From the NCBI GenBank assembly GCA_000969725.1, contig JXSR01S073158.1: 26,241 bases of DNA; one strand, written 5' to 3'. Source of the DNA: Ophiothrix spiculata. Its lineage: Eukaryota; Echinodermata; Ophiuroidea; Amphilepidida; Ophiotrichidae. Within the stretch, counting starts at the first letter, position 1, and each line of letters begins with the position of its first letter. Below, piece after piece: positions 1 through 12,600 of this stretch. Below the pieces are notes generated by a model. The model ran no database searches. It saw only the letters and a list, made by a program, of their open reading frames with translations, and was not told the DNA's origin. Both the position numbers and the translations under genes were made by a program.

Positions 1-192
1 AATATAATATATTGATATATCATAGCAGTTATATACAGAAATCAATACATTAGGCTAAGTAATTATGATAATATTTCAATGCAAGAGGGGTTTTTTGTGT
101 CGACTCGGGTCCTGCTGATATCAGCTTTGGGTACAGAGACTGTGGGCAAGACTGTTACACTTAGGGAGCGAACTATTCAAATAATATCTCTT

Positions 193-198
193 TTTAAT
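193..198 (-). promoter_or_regulatory. Possible ATTAAA poly(A) signal for REC8
   Basis: The minus strand reads ATTAAA here, about 385 bases past the stop codon. No AATAAA occurs on this strand between 1 and 579. Such hexamers arise often by chance in AT-rich DNA, so this is weak. Confidence 0.2.
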
Positions 199-468
199 GT
201 TGTCCCAAACCTGTGTGATTGTTATCAATATTTGTGCATAACAAGATCCTGAAGCATATGATATCATCTGCAAGTAACGAATACCCTCAATGTGATCCTC
301 ATGCCCGAAAAAACGGCACAGAGCCTATAATAGTATCTTCCCTTTTTCATGTATGGGCTGTGTAATGTAGAGGCCTGGATGTTGAGGGTGGTGTATTATA
401 ATTTGTGTGAGATGGGCAGAATATAGATTTTAGAGGATGGTGGATTCTTTGCGTAATTTACAAATAAA

Positions 469-546
469 CATCCTTTCTTGATGTACTACGGATCTTTGGG
501 TAATCTACATTTCCATCTGAGTAAAGCGGGGATCCTTTCTGGATGT
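469..546 (-). pseudogene. Decayed partial copies of REC8 exon 18 in the 3' flank
   Basis: The stretch CTGAGTAAAGCGGGG appears at 519-533 and again in the true exon at 592-606, each followed by (G)ATCCTTTCTgGATGT-like sequence. The extra copy has an inserted base that breaks the GPRF frame. A third fragment of the same piece (TCCTTTCTTGATGTA) is at 472-486. Together they are tandem partial duplications of the last exon, probably inside the 3' UTR. Confidence 0.8.
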
Positions 547-579
547 AGAGAGCCCTGTATATCTAGATGTTCATGTAAC

Positions 580-677
580 CTACATTTCTACCTGAGTAAA
601 GCGGGGTCCTTTCTTGATATAAATGGTGCCATATGGGTGCTTCTGCTTCAACCTGATCAGCTGCATCATGCCGTATT
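580..677 (-). CDS. REC8: REC8 exon 18: C-terminal winged helix, end and stop
   Basis: The acceptor is ATTACTGTTGCAG. It reads EYGMMQLIRLKQKHPYGTIY, then IKKGPRFTQVEM and TAG (580-582). The HPYGTI...GPRF ending is the universal kleisin C-terminus (human REC8 KPYGRLLIQPGPRFH). The stop falls six residues after GPRF, so the protein is complete at this end. Visible residues 714-745. Confidence 0.95.
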
Positions 678-3600
678 CTGCAACAGTAATATGTAGGGAT
701 TTCTGTCAATGATAGTTAAAACTTGGCAGGCAAAATCAAATGCCTTCTACTTTTGTCACAGCTATAATACTTAGGGACAAAACCCTGTAATTTGGAAGGT
801 ATCTTCTGAGGTACTTTATCAAACAACACCCTATTACCTAAAGCCAAATTTAGTTTGTATGTTATTTTATTGGAAATTTCCCACAATTTAACATTCTTTC
901 TTTGATACGGATAATCAAAGTTTCAGAATTCCACATAAGTTACAAATTGCTTTGGTTACTGACTAATGAGAATTGCATTTAAAGGGACTAGCCTAGATTC
1001 CGCTTTGAATTGAAAACTTATGAAAATGTTCTAAAAAAGCTTTAAAAAATGTAATGAAGTCCAAAAAAGTAAAAATATCTACAGAGAAATGGTTCAAATC
1101 AAGAATAAATTGATTTTGCAATACATAATTCTATGATGGCGGTGTGACTATTCTGTGTTTTCTAAATCCTAATCTTGTACCACTGGTAGATTTACCACTC
1201 AGTTAAAAAGGTCAAAGAAAAGCTTCTAGAGATAACTTAATTTATTAAAAGACAAACAATTTAATTAAAAACAATAATTTGTTTGCCCATTGCAAGTGTT
1301 ACTACAAGATGTATATCAAATTTTGAAACTAGAAAAACTGTTTTCACCGCAGAAAAAAATAAAAGTTGGTAAAGTTGCAATTTTCTCCAATATTCCACAA
1401 GTTCAGGGAAAGCTACTGATAGGTTATATTACTTTAAACATGTTCTATCGATTCATGGAAAAGATATGCAGGTAGAAAAGTAAAGGGACGAATTTAGGCC
1501 AGTCCCTTTAAACGTTACAGACTTTAGAAGAAAGGTTGTAAATGTTACTAAGGAGACTGGTTTTACGTGGATAGGCATATTATTAAATGAGTCCAAACTA
1601 AAGAATCAATAGTAAATTACACTGTTTGGCTTTGTTATAATTGTCAGGCAAGAAAATGAATCTTCAGGAAATTTACATCCCGAAAATTCTCATGTTTGAA
1701 TTGTGTAATTTCAGGCAAACGATAGAGACAAGACAGTGGAAATCTTACCAATACAAACAGCAAAGATCTTAGCAGCTACATGCCTGTAGGTAGTACCAGG
1801 TACTAAATCTGCATAGGTGATGTAGTCTGCGTCCTCTAGCAACTCATAGATTTGTCTAGGTACAGAATAAAAAAGAAAACATACTAATTAATCATAATTT
1901 CTGGCCAAAATGAAAATTGAAAAAAAAAAAAAAATATGTTCTGCTCTCACATGATCGCCCTAGTGGGTGGTAAATGTATCTAAAGTTGGGCGATAGACGA
2001 ACTGAACTTAGGTACAATTATAAAGCTATAACGATACACGGTAACATACGAGATCAGAACTGATGCTACCGTATTTCTAATACATAATCAAATAAAGGAA
2101 TAGAGAAATACGCATCGTACACTAGGGCGGTAAATGGTCATGCGACTAGAGCAACGTGATTTCACGCCAACGCTAAATGAGGAGATCAAGACCATCTTGT
2201 GAGCTACTTTGTTGCAATCATCTAGACTTTGAAAAGGTATCTATTTAAAGACAATCTTGTGAGCTACTTTGCTTCAATCATCTAGAATTTGAAAAGGTAT
2301 CTATTTACATTTTATAGCATGTCTTGTTTGACCTACCTAGTAATAATGTAAAAGTTACATTAATATTTCTACAGGGATCACTCAAAAGTTGTACTAATTT
2401 TGAAATACTCCCTAGTTTAACAGAGTGTCAAATAGCCCTACAACTGATTGTAACTTTTCCTGTGTTTTTCTATATCTTCAACCTGAATTCAATCCTGGAA
2501 CCTCCTGTAGGCCAATAATGAGTACTCACTCGAGAGTGACACAATCCGGGCATATAATGAACTTTACTTGGCTCTCATTTTCATTATTTTCAATATGATA
2601 TTTGCATTCATAAAGAATCTTTTCCCCGCTTTTCCCTAAGATGGAAAGCACAAAAACAAACATATTTGAAATTACTCAATATACCTAAACAAAAGACAAA
2701 AAATGACCCAGTGGAAACCAACAGTCCACCCTCGGGATACCCTAAGAATTTATAATGTATTAAAATTTTCAATGAGATTTAGTTCAGTTAATGGTTTATA
2801 TGATGAATGTAAGTCATCATCATAGATTGAATCATCATCATAGATTGAATCATCATCATGGATTGAATCATCATCTATGCATAAAAGGTTGCTTTGACTG
2901 GTGTGATTGTAAGCAGCTACTATCTTGCCTGGCAAAGAGAGAGTTCCTAACAGGGGGGAGTGTAAAGCCACATTGGGGCGGGGTGAGGGCAGATCAAGGC
3001 AATAACTTGGAAGGCAATAAATGATCTCATCAAAGGAAGGATTGGGAAGATATGAATTGTGCACAAATTATTTGACATTTCGCTTCCTCCGTTTCTTAAC
3101 ACTACCACCCGTCATCAGCCCAGTCAAGTTAGCTCAAACATCAAGGCTCTTGCTTGCAGTATGGAAGGTCCAGAGTTTGAAAAGTTGAAATTCCCTTAGA
3201 CAAGGAACAACTGCTAATTGTCTCGTGGAAACACATACAAAACTTGGGAAGCAGATCCGGGCTGTGATGATGTGGGCTGATTGAGGTTCAGCGTCCCTAA
3301 AGATTGTGGCACAACCTGAAATACCTAGTGTGGAATGGAGCTTACTTTGGCCAAAGTGATCAGCGCACACCTGCAAAGTGTGTTAAAGCCACATGGAATT
3401 ACAAATCAGGGAGGCATTACACACTTTAAATCCCCTGTATCTTTAATCAAAATTTCATGGCACCTTCTCTATTTGTATCTTCTTTGAGGATATCATTTTG
3501 CACTTTCAACTGCCCAAGTACGTTGTTCTTCGTATTTGCAGGAAAATAGGAAGAATGTGTAAAGTTTAAAAAGGAAAAAGTTGTGTTACCTGAAAACATG

Positions 3601-6600
3601 TTTATTTGGGATGTCTCCTTTGCCAGTCTCTTCCTCAGACGTTAGTTCAGGTGACTTGGATTCCCATGACAGTCTCTGCCTCTCCATCATGTCTTGCAGT
3701 GCATCCACATCCTGCTCTGCAACTGGTTCCTACAGGTGGTTTTTATTTAAACAGGTTATATTCAAAAATGACAATTAGGAAAATATATGTAATGGCTCAC
3801 CCCGAAAGGGGGAACTTTACAGATGATATCAGTTTTGATTTTATCATTTCATCTGTTGCAGCATTTTCTAGGCTTGACGACACCTTGCCTGATCAAATTT
3901 TACAACAGAAAATCTGATGGAAATTCTTATTATTTTCTTTATTTTTTACTACCTATTTTCACCTGTTTCTTGAAAACTGTTTTGTTGCAAAGTCCCCCTT
4001 TTTGGGATGAGTCATCACATATGTGAGATGATCAAAGCAAATTGAATCGCATGTTTGTATTTTTCAATTTTTATTTCAACCTAATGTGTTAAAATTCTAC
4101 ATTTTGATCCAAACCCCATAATTATTGGTCATCTTGTTCGAAAGACATAATAATTTTTTGAACCTGAAAAACAATTAAAAAAAAAGAAAGAAAAATGTCT
4201 ATCTTTATTACTCTATAACACAGAATTAATATTTCCGATATTCTGGCTAATAGCAAAAACAAGTTAGATTTTTGTATTTTTAGGGAAATTTCCTTTAAGT
4301 GTGAGCTAATTGATCAAGTTCTCATAGTTACAAAGGGCTGTGCGATTCCTATAAAGCAAAGTTTCTGTTTAGATATCCAAGTTTTGGCTAACCTGTTATG
4401 CTATCACAGTATCAGTTCTCCAAGTAGCTCACTCAGTATTCTCTAGGAATCACCCATATCAAGTATTACTACCTTATTTATCAGACCTCTCTATTCTTCT
4501 GAGATGACAACAATCGTCATCTTCGATTTGATCGATTCATGTGACTTACCGGTTGTGCTATTGGTTCTTCTCCAATTAGCCCAGCATCTTCAAGAAGGAC
4601 TTCACCCATGTCGAGGATAACTTGATCACCAGCTGGGGGTCTTTCTTCCTCTGGGATGACATCTTCAATTTGGTGTCTCTGGTGTCTAGAGCAGATTAAA
4701 ATTGGGTATAATATCAATAATACTGAAATTTTGATGTATCAGAATTCCATATTATTTCACTGAGTTTTAAAAATGTCAATAAGTACTGATGCCAATTAAA
4801 ACACACTTTATGCATCCAAGTTGTATGCATCAGAGGTGATGTTGTGCAAGGGAAATGTGCCACACCTCTTTCTATAGGTTCAGGAACTTAATACTAAATG
4901 ACCTGGACAATTGCGATTTGGGGAATTAACCAATCTTGGGAGGAATTGAAGTGGAAAACCCCATTACTGGATGTGCTTTCTGTTTTTCTGTAGTTTTTTG
5001 TAGCACAATATTAACACACCTCTGTTTTCTTAGCCCTGATGTACTGCCACTACCTCTACTAGTAGAGGACCTATCAGCTGATCTCAAGCTCAAATCTGAA
5101 AAAGATACAAAGTACAAAGTATTGTTTTTTTATTATTATTTCAGTTAAAAAAGAAATTAAACCCATTTTCAGTGACAATATTTGGTAACAGACTGTTAAT
5201 TTTAAGTGTAAATCAAATGTGAAACTGTTTAAGGATATGTCTCCTGGTACATGATCAGGCAAAATGTAGCATCATCCTCACATGTGTCTTCATATTTTCA
5301 AAATAGTCATAATATAACAGGGTATTTGCACCACCCGAATACCTACAGACCACTAAACACAGGTCTTGCCTGCTGGGTCTTGCTAAATTTCATTAAAATC
5401 ACAAAAGTACATGAAAAAGTCCAAATACACCATTAATTGGGTTATATACAGGAACCAAATCGCTGCCCAAAGAGCTACTCTGTGGCTTGCTTATAGTATT
5501 CAAGTTTGGAAAGCGAGGGGTGTGTTTGGTGAAAACATGCTTTTCTCTCCCCTCTCTTTCTGAAGAGGTCTAGAAATGGAAAATTCGATAAGGTCAGTTT
5601 GGGTGAATCAGCAGAATGTTGGTCTTTAAAAAAATTGACATTAGTGTAATTTCCATAAAAAAAATGACCTGATACTGATATAGTATTTTCATTTATTAAA
5701 TTTCCTGCGTACTGCATCATTTAACTTGAGCGAAACGTGTGCGATCGTCGGCGCTTCACAAGCACTGGAATTAGACCACCGTAGCAACAAGCGTCGTTCT
5801 CCAAAAACCCAGTGAACAGAGAAATTTAATTATCAAAAATACTATAGCTGAAGGTGTGTCTTAGTATGATTTGGCGACTGCAGAGGGATCAGCACCATTG
5901 CTGGTAGTGCATTGTTGATCGCGATGATCTCATTAGAAAGGAGGCATCTGGCTATGGCGAATGTAGACAGATCAGTGTCATTGTGGCAATGCATCGTTGA
6001 TGCACTCATTTCTAGAAACTAACCTGATACAGACAAGTGAAGGGATGAAGGCGTGTCTTCGTATGCCTTGGCAACTGCAGATATGGCAGACAGGTCAGCT
6101 GATTCATCTGGACCTCGCAGAACTTCTGCACTTATGTCACCTGCCTGTCTCGTTTGCTGAATGGAAGAAAGCTGCAACAAAATGCACAGACAACAACTAA
6201 TTCAGTTTACCCCTAAATGGCAATTTAGGACCGAAAGAGTTAATTTATCTTTTGAATTTTCAACATGTATCACATGTCCTAATCACAGGGGTGTGAGAGG
6301 CCACTTGACAAAAACGAGGAAAAGCGTCGTAAATTTGGAGTAAAAGCTCAAAAATGGGCTGAAAATTAATGAAAAAGCTAACATTTTAGCCCATCATGAA
6401 AATTTTCAAAAACGAGGAAATCAGCTGAAAAGAGGAACTCTCACATCCCTGTAATCAGAAATCCTGTGAGAATAGTTTTTGACATCATTAAGAACAGTCT
6501 ATTACTGACTGATGTCATCATTGGTCACAGTCATCTATCCTCACATCACAGGATTCTGATGAGGACATGTGCTACACATCAAAAGGTATGTTAATTTGTG

Positions 6601-9600
6601 TTGTATGCCTGTTTAAACCTCTCGGTATACCGTATAGTTAAAACTTGTTTTCCTAAGACCAAACTACAATTTTTTCTAACAATTTTCTTACAATACCTTC
6701 AAACCCTCCCTAATGTGGTGCTAATCAAAAAACTTTTATGCCTTATGTCACCTGAGAACCGTAGCTTTTTGTTGTTGACTCTTTTGGCTCTTCATCCCTG
6801 ACTATGCTCCATGCTAGTCTTATCTTTAAAGGCCCCTCCCCCAAGGTCTATGCATTCCCCCAATCTCACCTCTGCCTCCGGGGATTTTTCCTGCTCAGAG
6901 GTTTCAGTTGATGACTCTTTTGGTTCCCTATCCCTCAGGTACTCTATGCTCCATGCCGGTCTCATCTCTTCATCCGAATAAGAAGCTTCTGATGGCACAT
7001 ATGGCACAGCCTGCTCTTTCCATACTTTCATGAACGTTGAGTTGAGTTTTATGGCTGTGTATAATGCAAAAACAAAACAAAACAAAATTGATAAATTACA
7101 TTTCAAAAAGGTATACAGAAATGTCATATTTAGATGTACCATATTTTGTTCAATTCTGTTCCTGTTTTAGTGCCACTGAGATGTGGAATTACACAAATAT
7201 GGGGAGATGATATTTACCTATGCATAGTTTTGATGTTTGATGTAGACAATGGCATATAAGGCTCATTCTCCGATAAACCGTGCAACTTTGGTTAGAGAAA
7301 TGTTGAAATTTCGACTACTAATAACTCATGAAAAACATACAAAATCATAAACTCTTATGGTTTCTGAAGAAGAAAAAGTGCATGGGAGATGTTTTAAAAA
7401 TACTTGATTTTTTAACCATTGTATTCCCTATACCTAAATTTCGTATCTGTCGTTTCGTATCTGTTTGAATCTTTTTTTTAATATTCATTATTGAAAAAAT
7501 TAGTTTTCTTACAAACTTGATCTTTACACTAAATTAGGAGCTCTACACATACTACACTGTAGTGTAGTATTTCACTCATAGTGTACCGAGTTTTGCGAGA
7601 AGGCAGCAAAATGTGCGTTTCGTATCTGTCGCGACGTGACAGTCGCATAGGTTTTTTTTGATATTAATATCCTTGTAAATCATTGCTGTAAATATATAAT
7701 TCTACATAACATATATGTTATTCAACACTGAAGTTTACTTGATAAACCTAATGCGGAATCATCCATCAACAAATTCATTTTCACACTTTGTTATCGATTT
7801 TAGAATCTACTTCGTATCTGTTTGCAATATTGGCGACATGCTTTAAAAAGCGCTTATGCCATATCAAATACTTAATATAATTAAACTTTATATGTCATTA
7901 TCAATACCTATTACTGGCTGTTAAATAGCGTGCATTGCGTTTGATATGCCCAAATATTTTAGGATCGGGGGCACTTAAAACATAAAAAGTATGGCTGGCG
8001 ACATGGGGAAAAGTATTGCATTTTTAGATTAATCGTTATCTACTTTCCTGGCATGCTAAAATGTTTAGCTTCACACATGTTACTAATGTGACTCTAATGT
8101 ATCAACTAGATCACTCAAATTATTTGTAATAGGCTTAACAACGTTAAACAAGTAACACTAACATGAGCGACACCAAAACGGCAAAGTTGCACACTTTATC
8201 GAAGAATGAGCCATAAGCAGATTGCCCCATTATCTGAAGCTTGTCATAGGAACATTTTACCAACCTTGGAAAAGAGGGGTTAAAAGAAAGGTTTTTTTTA
8301 TGAATCGCTGACACTGCATACCTTTGTTGTTTGAAAAACAAAATAAAAACAAGTTTTTTTTTTTATCAACCGAAAATTTCTACCCTGCTTTCTATATACC
8401 AAGATAGGGTCATCAAAAATCAGAGAAAAAATAAATGATTTCCCTCCCCCTTCCTGAACATTTTTTTTATACCACCATGTTGTAGACCTTGGTAATTTGT
8501 AATCTAAATGGATTTTTCAATAAATTTAGCATCACTTCACTTTAGTTTGAGGATGACATGAAAATGATCCATCTGTTTAAATTTGATGAAAATTGTTGAA
8601 CAACAGGCAACTTAACATTTTCTGGATAATATCTTTAGCATTTTCTTAGAGAATAAAAGATCTGATTTGTTGTTTTGCCTTTCATATATGGTATGATGTA
8701 TGGAGGTTTATTACTTTACCAATTTTGATACTTACATTTCCTTGCGGGTTGTTCAAACATTTCTTTGACAGATGGCTGGATGTAGACACCTGGCACTGCA
8801 TACCTCTATTGTTTGAAAACAAAATAACAAAAACAAACAAAAAATACAAATAATAACAAATTTGTGTTTAATCATTTACTAAAAGCAAAATTTGACAGAT
8901 CTTTTTAATTTATAATTGTTGAGCAATTTTGAGATAAATCACTGTAAGTGTAAGTAAATACTTCCTGATCATCAAAGATTCAAACTTGGATCCACAATTA
9001 TAAAAGGTTGCTTATTCCGGTTGGTATCTTGTGCAATTGTTTACAATTGCGAATGGACAATGGCCTGGGACAATGGTTATGGTTCTTCAAGTCTTCGCCA
9101 ACTAGAGTTTGCAGTCTTTTACCACCCTCCAAAAAAAGAAAGAAATCATCAATACACAGGTCATGATCTGTAAGAGTAATTATGACCAAGCTTTTGAATT
9201 ATAATAATCTGGGATACCATACCAAATTCTTGCGCTGTCTTCTCAAGTTTTCATTTCATCACTTCCGATTCCCTGGTATTTTATTGCTAACAGACAACTT
9301 TCTGTTTACTAAATCCTTTTCTTTGTTTTACCTTATGTTCTGGTACTGCTAGCTCCTCAGCAGTGGACATATTGTGTCTCATGTCATCCTTGCTCAGTTT
9401 CATTGAATCATCAGCAAACACGAGTCGTCTCTTCTTTCCTCTGCGTCTGGGTGAGGGCGTCTCAGCTTCATCAATGGGAGCTAGCCTCATAATAGGAATC
9501 AACTACAAATAAGATATAAAAGGAAATGTGGATGTAGATATGATTAATTAACTCTTTAATTCCTGTGTCATTTCCTTTTATATTGAAACAGCTATAGGCT

Positions 9601-12600
9601 AAGCATTAAATAAAATTGATTGAATGCTGCCATCGAACTTATTTTTACTTCATTAATTCCGACTGTTGGGGATACGTTGTTATGGCCGGAATTTGCTATA
9701 CCAGTAACCAAAACTTTCAATAGTATAAGATTTTCAAACTTGATCAAAAAATGTCTTCAGGACATTTAGCGTGTTTATACTCGTCACCCAACAACCATTA
9801 ACCATATGGTGAATATTTTCGGGTCCATGGATATTTTATCATGCGCGTTACATACATATTACTTTTTGTCATACATTTATTTGTGTGCTAGAGAAATTGA
9901 GTGCAAATTGCCTGAAAATAAATGTACTGCAAAAATTTGGTCTCACCATCAACCACAAAAAAAGGTGGGTGATGATCAACCGTCAACCGACTTGTTTCTA
10001 CTCACTCTTAAAGCAATACTATAAGATTTTTATCAAAAATGGTTTATAGTAAAAACAGCATAAATAAGAGGAATGTGACTATCTAAAAGCGTTTTCAGGT
10101 GCATTTTGTGAAAAAATTTGTTTTGACATCAAAAAATGGATGAAAAGCACATGCATGCTTTCCTATACTAATACATGTGGAATTAAATTTGGGATCCCGA
10201 ATTTAATTCAACAAATGGTCATAACAGAAAAAGTAAGCATCTTTGATCCAAATCGTTTGGAGGGTATTCATATCTACCAAAAACAAACCAAATAAGCCCA
10301 AAAAATCAAAAGTCATGGGTGACAGGGGGCTCTTCATTTTTAACACCTTATAGTATTGCTTTAACTCGTATTTTGGTCACCACCAACCAGATCACCCATC
10401 AACCACCCTTCAGTAGAAACATGTTGATTGTATCTCTCCTCACAATCTATTGATCCCATGCCCAACCATTGGAATACAAAAAATCATTCAAATGTCTCCA
10501 TCATATGTTAGAGGCTCTTGAAGTGTTTTTTCAGGTAACTATGTCACCTGAAGAATCATTTCAAGAGCCATTGACCCAAGACAGTGTATAATGTAAATTT
10601 AAGAAAAGTGGCAGCTACGCAGATATGACATTCTTGCACTCACATGACGAGATGAGTACAATTTTCCCCCTCATTAAATTCTGAATCTAAATCAGCTTAC
10701 AGCAGGTGCTTTTGGAGTATGCATTTCAGGTCTGTCTTCCGCTGCCCTGTCCTCCATTGCTGATGGTATGTCTTCAGCTGCTGATGGCACAATATCCTGT
10801 TCCTCAGGCAGAGGAGCCACATCACCTGGTACGTCTGGCACACCGCCCTCCTTAGCTCCACGAGTCTTCTGGCCTCGTTTTGTCCCTGGTTTACGCGGTT
10901 TGGGTCTTTCTGCTACAGGAGACAAGACAATTTCTCCTGTCCTGTTGTCCATTAGCCACATTTGTTCTGCTCTACAGATGTAACAAGAATATGTTTAGTA
11001 AGTTCAGTCTAAATAACAATAGGGAGTTTTCGAATCCACAACGGTGACATATTCTACAACATGGACATATCAATTTTTCCCGCGGCGCAACATTTTGTAA
11101 ACGGTCCGTCCTCTTGAGGCTACAACGCACAAACAGCCTGAGAACCGTTCTGACTAGGACGGTAACGTGTGTCCAGAACGTATAGGGACGGCGCGCACTA
11201 TACGCGGTGATGTGCACCGTTGTAGGATACGTCGTCGTCGTGAAATCGAAAGCTCGCTATTCTGTTACAATAGTAACGATCAAACACACACAAATTATAT
11301 TATGCTCACTTCAATAAGGTTGTTATCTAGCCACCAACGGCTAAATGATATCAACCTGAAAAAGTATATTTCTTGAAATTGATTCACATTCTAAACACAA
11401 TAGTAATGTGTTGGACCAAAATGAGTGATTTTTGTTAAAATGTCCCAAAACATTGACTTCCTCTCCAAAAAGTGTTTTTGACCCAAAATTGTGCTCAAAT
11501 TTAATTTGTTGCTCATGATGATTTTGTATTTGAGCAGCAAAAAGTATTTATAAAGGTATACATCCCAGGGCTTTCTTACCCAAGACATAAGGGTTTGTTC
11601 TTTGTGCTCATTTAGAGCTCTATCTTCCCTAGTGGGTAATTCTAGAAGTACAAAAGCATCTGCTCAAATGGGTTTCATCTAGAGGCCAGAGATCCTGCTT
11701 GCCCCATACGACAGACATTCTACCTTAACAAAGACTTAAGACCTTGCTGTTCTTGTTCACTTAGAACTCTGTCTTATCCTGTCATAAAATATGGGTTGAT
11801 CTTCTCTTTTGAGGTGTTCAAGACGCAGCTGTGTAAAAAGGATTTCATCCTGCTCACTTACATGCCCCCCCCCCTTCCCCCCCGGGAAGTACATATGCCA
11901 TGTGTCACCATAAAAGACCCCGCTTTTTTTGGCTCGCTCTTACCAAAAGACCCCCTATTTTGTCACTCAATTACCCCCTATTTTTTAAACTTTCTTGTCA
12001 CTAAAACAAACTTTGTCACTCAAAGAGTCACCATTTTTTTAATATGATGTAATTTTTTTGAAAATTTGCAAAGTTTGTCGAAAAGTTGGCAAAATTTATC
12101 GGAAATTTTGCAAATTTTTGTTTTTGTCATTTTGACCCGGAAAGACCCTACTTAGCAAATTTTGCCCAAAGCGCCCCCCCCCCTTTTTTTGTCACTTTGT
12201 CACTGAAAGACCCCCTTTTTTACCAACTTTGTCACCGAAAGACCCCTACTTCTGACGTGCTTGGTGGCACTCGTACATCACTACCATTTGTGAGTAACTC
12301 CCCCCTCCCGGACATTCCCTTCCTACCTTGATGGAGACATAAGAGCTTGCTGTTCTTGTTCAATTAGCCCTCCATCTTCTCCTGTAGGCTGTTCCCCTAT
12401 GGGCTGTTCTCCTGTAGTCTGATCTTCTCCTGTGGGCTGTTCTCCTACAGGCTGCTCTCCTATAGGCTGTTCCTGAAGCATCTGCTCCATTGGCATTTCT
12501 TCTAAAGGCTGCAGATCCTGTTCACCAGGAATGATGATCTTTAGATTAAAAGAAAATTCAAATTGGAGCTCAGTTGCAACCAACAATACTAAGTTTCTGT

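Larger units (their letters stand above)
1856..3589. other. REC8 intron 16
   Basis: Contains the possible foldback at 1948-2146, the 60-bp duplication and the 18-bp minisatellite. In 2308-2813 and 2877-3589 I see no gene; short open frames on both strands lack codon structure or family matches. Confidence 0.75.

Noticed and set aside
2750-3064. Open frames on both strands over the minisatellite
   Set aside because: Made by the 18-bp ATC repeat (DDDSIY and HHHRLN repeats); no start context, splice or family support.
11030-11260. CpG island promoter inside intron 8
   Set aside because: The CG-rich block coincides with an inverted-repeat element; no start exon lies beside it.
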